Assembly: GCA_020746105.1 (NCBI GenBank)
Contig: CM036617.1
Span: forward strand, 43,801,898 to 43,865,897
Reading direction: 5' to 3'
Length of the DNA: 64,000 nt
Source: Trogon surrucura
Lineage: Eukaryota > Chordata > Aves > Trogoniformes > Trogonidae
The position numbers were made by a program, and so were the translations under genes. This document shows positions 61,896-64,000 of this stretch, in pieces. The number at the start of each line of letters is the position of its first letter. The first letter of the stretch is position 1. The notes under the pieces are model-generated. The model was not told the DNA's origin, did no database searches, and saw only the letters and a program-made list of their open reading frames with translations.

Positions 61896-61902
61896 CCAAG
61901 TA

Positions 61903-62886
61903 GTGAGGTGGGTCGAGAACTGGTTGAAGGGAAGAAGCCAGAGGGTTGTGGTCAATGGGGCTGAGTCTGGCTGGATGCCTGTGTCTAGTGGGGTCCCTCA
62001 GGGGTCAGTGCTTGGGCCGGTGCTGTTTAATATATTCATCAATGATCTGGATGAGGGATTAGAGAATGTTGTCAGCAAGTTTGCTGATGATAGGAAGTTG
62101 GGAGGAGTGGTTGACACACCAGAAGGCTGTGCAGCCATTCAGAGAGACCTAGACAGGCTGGAGGCCTGGGCGGGGAGAAATCTTATGAAGTTTAATAAGG
62201 GCAAGTGTAGAGTTTTGCACTTGGGAAAAAAAAATAACCTCATGTGCCAATATAGGTTGGGGACTGCCCTGCTGGAGAGCAGTGCAGGGGAAAGGGACCT
62301 GGGGGTTCTAGTGGACAGCAGGATGACCATGAGCCAGCAATGTGCCCTCGTGGTCAAGAAGGCCAATGGCATCCTGGGGTGTATTAGAAGGGGAGTAGCA
62401 AGTAGGTCAAGAGAGGTCCTCCTGCCCCTCTACTGTACCCTGGTGCGGCCACATCTGGAATATTGTGTCCAGTTCTGGGCCCTTCAGTTCAAGAAGGACA
62501 GGGAGCTGCTTGAGAGAGTCCAGCACAGAGCCACAAAGATGGTGAAGGGAGTGGAGCATCTCCCTTATGAGGAAAGGCTGAAGGAGCTGGGTCTCTTTAG
62601 CTTGGAGAAGAGGAGGCTGAGGGGTGACCTCATTAATGTTTATAAATATGTCAAGGGGGAATGTCAGGAGGATGGAGCCAGGCTCTTTTCAGCGGCGTCC
62701 ACTGACAGGACAAGGGGCAATGGGTGGAAGCTGGAACACAGGAGGTTCCAGAAAAATATGAGGAAAAACTTTTTAACTGTGAGGGTGACCGAGCACTGGA
62801 ACAGGCTGCCCAGGGAGGTTGTGGAGTCTCCTTCTCTGGACACATTCAAAACCCACCTGGACGCATTCCTGTGCGCTCTACTGTAG
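61903..62886 (+). pseudogene. CR1 ORF2: second half of reverse transcriptase and C-terminus
   Basis: Continuation after the one-base insertion. Has [18 protein letters not shown] (RT), [11 protein letters not shown] with both catalytic aspartates (62-63) but an unusual R where the related copies have T, then [86 protein letters not shown] and [17 protein letters not shown] to the stop at 62886. The upstream ATG is fortuitous; this is the rest of the same protein. Confidence 0.93.
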
Positions 62887-62968
62887 GTGATCCTGCTCTG
62901 GCAGGGGGGTTGGACTAGATGATCTTTAAGGTCCCTTCCAACCTTTAACATTCTGTGATTCTGTGATT
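62887..62968 (+). other. CR1 3' UTR and terminal repeats
   Basis: GATCCTGCTCTGGCAGGGGGGTTGGACTAGATGATC, then GGTCCCTTCCAACC and two CTGTGATT units. The 3' recognition region is intact in this copy. Confidence 0.88.
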
Positions 62969-63539
62969 ATTAAATAACATACTTTTTAATCTAAGTCTAA
63001 TCACTAAATCACTAATGTAATTCTAGACCAAGCCTAATCTGCACAATTCAAGTGGAATTCCAGGATTTTTAAATAAAATTTTTAACTTCATCTTTCAAAG
63101 AACAGAAACAATATATATATTGACATTAATGACTGTCTTCATGGTTCTGATAACATCTGTTGTTGACATATAAAAAACTTTATTTTAATAATGTTTCATG
63201 CTATGTAATCTTCAGACTGTCTTAGAGAGCAGTGAAGCTAGTATTCTAATAATATGAATCCATTTCGTACCATTTGACTTGGCATTCTGAACAACACAGA
63301 AACATGCTGTAGATTTGATCTATATATTCAGCTAACTGGAATGTTGCCATGATATTTGAATTATTAGTATGACTGTTCATACTCTGTTTTTATACACTCC
63401 ATTAATATTTATAAAGGTTACTCAAATAAAGACCAGTTTGGATTAATAAATTCTCTTATATTTTTAATGAAAATGTAACTGGCCATGTAGTTGTCAAAAA
63501 TATTTCTGTGTCACTGATATTTCTTCACTATTAAACTGG
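62969..63539. other. Unique AT-rich sequence
   Basis: Begins with the possible right target duplication ATTAAATAACAT. Nothing else recognised. Confidence 0.5.
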
Positions 63540-63700
63540 GGCCGGTTAGCACACTCGGTTAGAACACCAAGGTAGTGGGTTCGATTCCAGTTGGGTCCCC
63601 ATGTGTTGCCTGATCTAGTTGAGAGGTGTCCCTGCCCATGACGGGGAGGTTGTATTAGATGATCTCTAAGCTCCAGCCTATGCCATTCTATGATTTCTGT
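63540..63700 (+). mobile_element. tRNA-Ile-derived SINE with CR1-like tail
   Basis: The head GGCCGGTTAGCACACTCGG...AGAACACCAAGG...GGGTTCGATTCC matches tRNA-Ile, with an A-box-like TTAGCACACTCGG and a perfect B box GGTTCGATTCC (63578-63588). About 14 bases of the anticodon arm are missing. A body (CCATGTGTTGCCTGATCTAG, GAGAGGTGTCCCTGCCCATGAC) and a CR1-like tail (GGTTGTATTAGATGATCTCTAAG, ATTCTATGATT) follow. Similar in design to passerine TguSINE1, from memory. Transcription would be by RNA polymerase III and mobilisation by CR1 machinery (inferred). Confidence 0.88.
63578..63588 (+). promoter_or_regulatory. RNA polymerase III B box in SINE
   Basis: GGTTCGATTCC fits the GGTTCGANNCC consensus exactly. 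The A-box-like element lies about 20 bases upstream, closer than in a tRNA because the anticodon arm is deleted. Confidence 0.75.
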
Positions 63701-63763
63701 CATTCAGCAATGGGAAAGAAACAGAGACAAAATATTTTTATCTGTCATGGAACCAGAAAACTT

Positions 63764-63827
63764 AGTGTAATAGGAGAACAGTATGACCTCAAATTAGTGT
63801 GATAAGAGAACAGTAGGACCCCAATAT
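63764..63827 (+). repeat. 32-bp tandem duplication
   Basis: AGTGTAATAGGAGAACAGTA... (63764-63795) is repeated with several substitutions as AGTGTGATAAGAGAACAGTA... (63796-63827). A local duplication of unknown significance. Confidence 0.8.
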
Positions 63828-64000
63828 GATAGTTGTTACAGGTCTATTAATTTCCCGGAATTTTTCTCATTTCCATAACTTTAGTGTATGTAAAACAAAG
63901 AAACAAACAAAAAAAACCCCACAAAAATCCAAACCCAGAGTACATTCTATTAACTTTTAAGTAAATATGATAAATCATACTAAAGTAATTTAAGTGAATG

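Larger units (their letters stand above)
59984..62968 (+). mobile_element. Young CR1 LINE, complete ORF2, 5'-truncated at the end of ORF1
   Basis: About 2985 bp of plus-strand CR1, from the last codons of ORF1 (TTAAACTAA) through all of ORF2 to the 3' UTR and two terminal CTGTGATT units. ORF2 is interrupted by a single one-base insertion. Flanking ATTAAACTAACAT / ATTAAATAACAT look like a 12-13-bp target duplication. This is the best-preserved ORF2 in the window. Confidence 0.95.

Noticed and set aside
63540..63610. Functional tRNA-Ile gene
   Set aside because: The anticodon arm is missing, the acceptor stem 3' strand is altered, and the sequence runs into a CR1-like tail; it is a SINE.

Overview
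The window looks like a piece of a bird genome: AT-rich, gene-poor nuclear DNA with no host protein-coding exon that I can support. The avian call rests on many CR1 (chicken repeat 1) LINE copies with the typical 3' end (a short repeat such as ATTCTATG or its CTGTGATT variant), on LTRs of avian ERV type, and on a tRNA-derived SINE with a CR1-like tail. CR1 sequence covers roughly 16 kb, about a quarter of the window. The SINE resembles the TguSINE1 family described from passerines, while such high CR1 density is better known from woodpeckers and relatives, so I leave the order open.

Layout. 1-15.5 kb: unique AT-rich DNA with a truncated CR1 (minus, 2.4-3.2 kb), two CR1 3' ends (6.6 and 7.2 kb), an LTR-like block (7.4-7.9 kb) and a solo LTR with a 5-bp target duplication (12.6-13.25 kb). 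15.9-20.3 kb: a near-full-length CR1 with GC-rich 5' region, ORF1 (zinc-finger-like cysteines, coiled coil, SGNH esterase-like domain) and ORF2 (endonuclease plus reverse transcriptase), interrupted by three small frameshifts. 20.6-24.1 kb: a short CR1 piece, then an inverted CR1 split by an alpharetrovirus-like solo LTR. 26.8-28.6 kb: an ancient CR1/L3-like copy. 32.3-33.85 kb: two old CR1 fragments in opposite orientation. 35.6-39.2 kb: two related long ERV LTRs with a 5'-truncated SINE between them. 42.3-43.3 kb: a complete solo LTR with a perfect 5-bp target duplication. 46.6-49.4 kb: an old, long inverted CR1 and another CR1 3' end. 49.4-59.2 kb: mostly unique DNA. 59.3-63.7 kb: an LTR, a 3-kb young CR1 with nearly intact ORF2, and a SINE with its tRNA head.

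How the parts relate. CR1 ORF2 encodes the machinery that nicks a target and reverse-transcribes CR1 RNA. The SINEs here carry a tail resembling the CR1 3' end and so probably use that machinery. Nesting gives a relative order: the alpharetroviral-type LTR is younger than the CR1 it interrupts. Several CR1 copies keep long open frames, so activity was relatively recent, but none of them is fully intact. I found no novel defence, phage or operon-like system; the points of interest are transposon biology and some unexplained hairpins.
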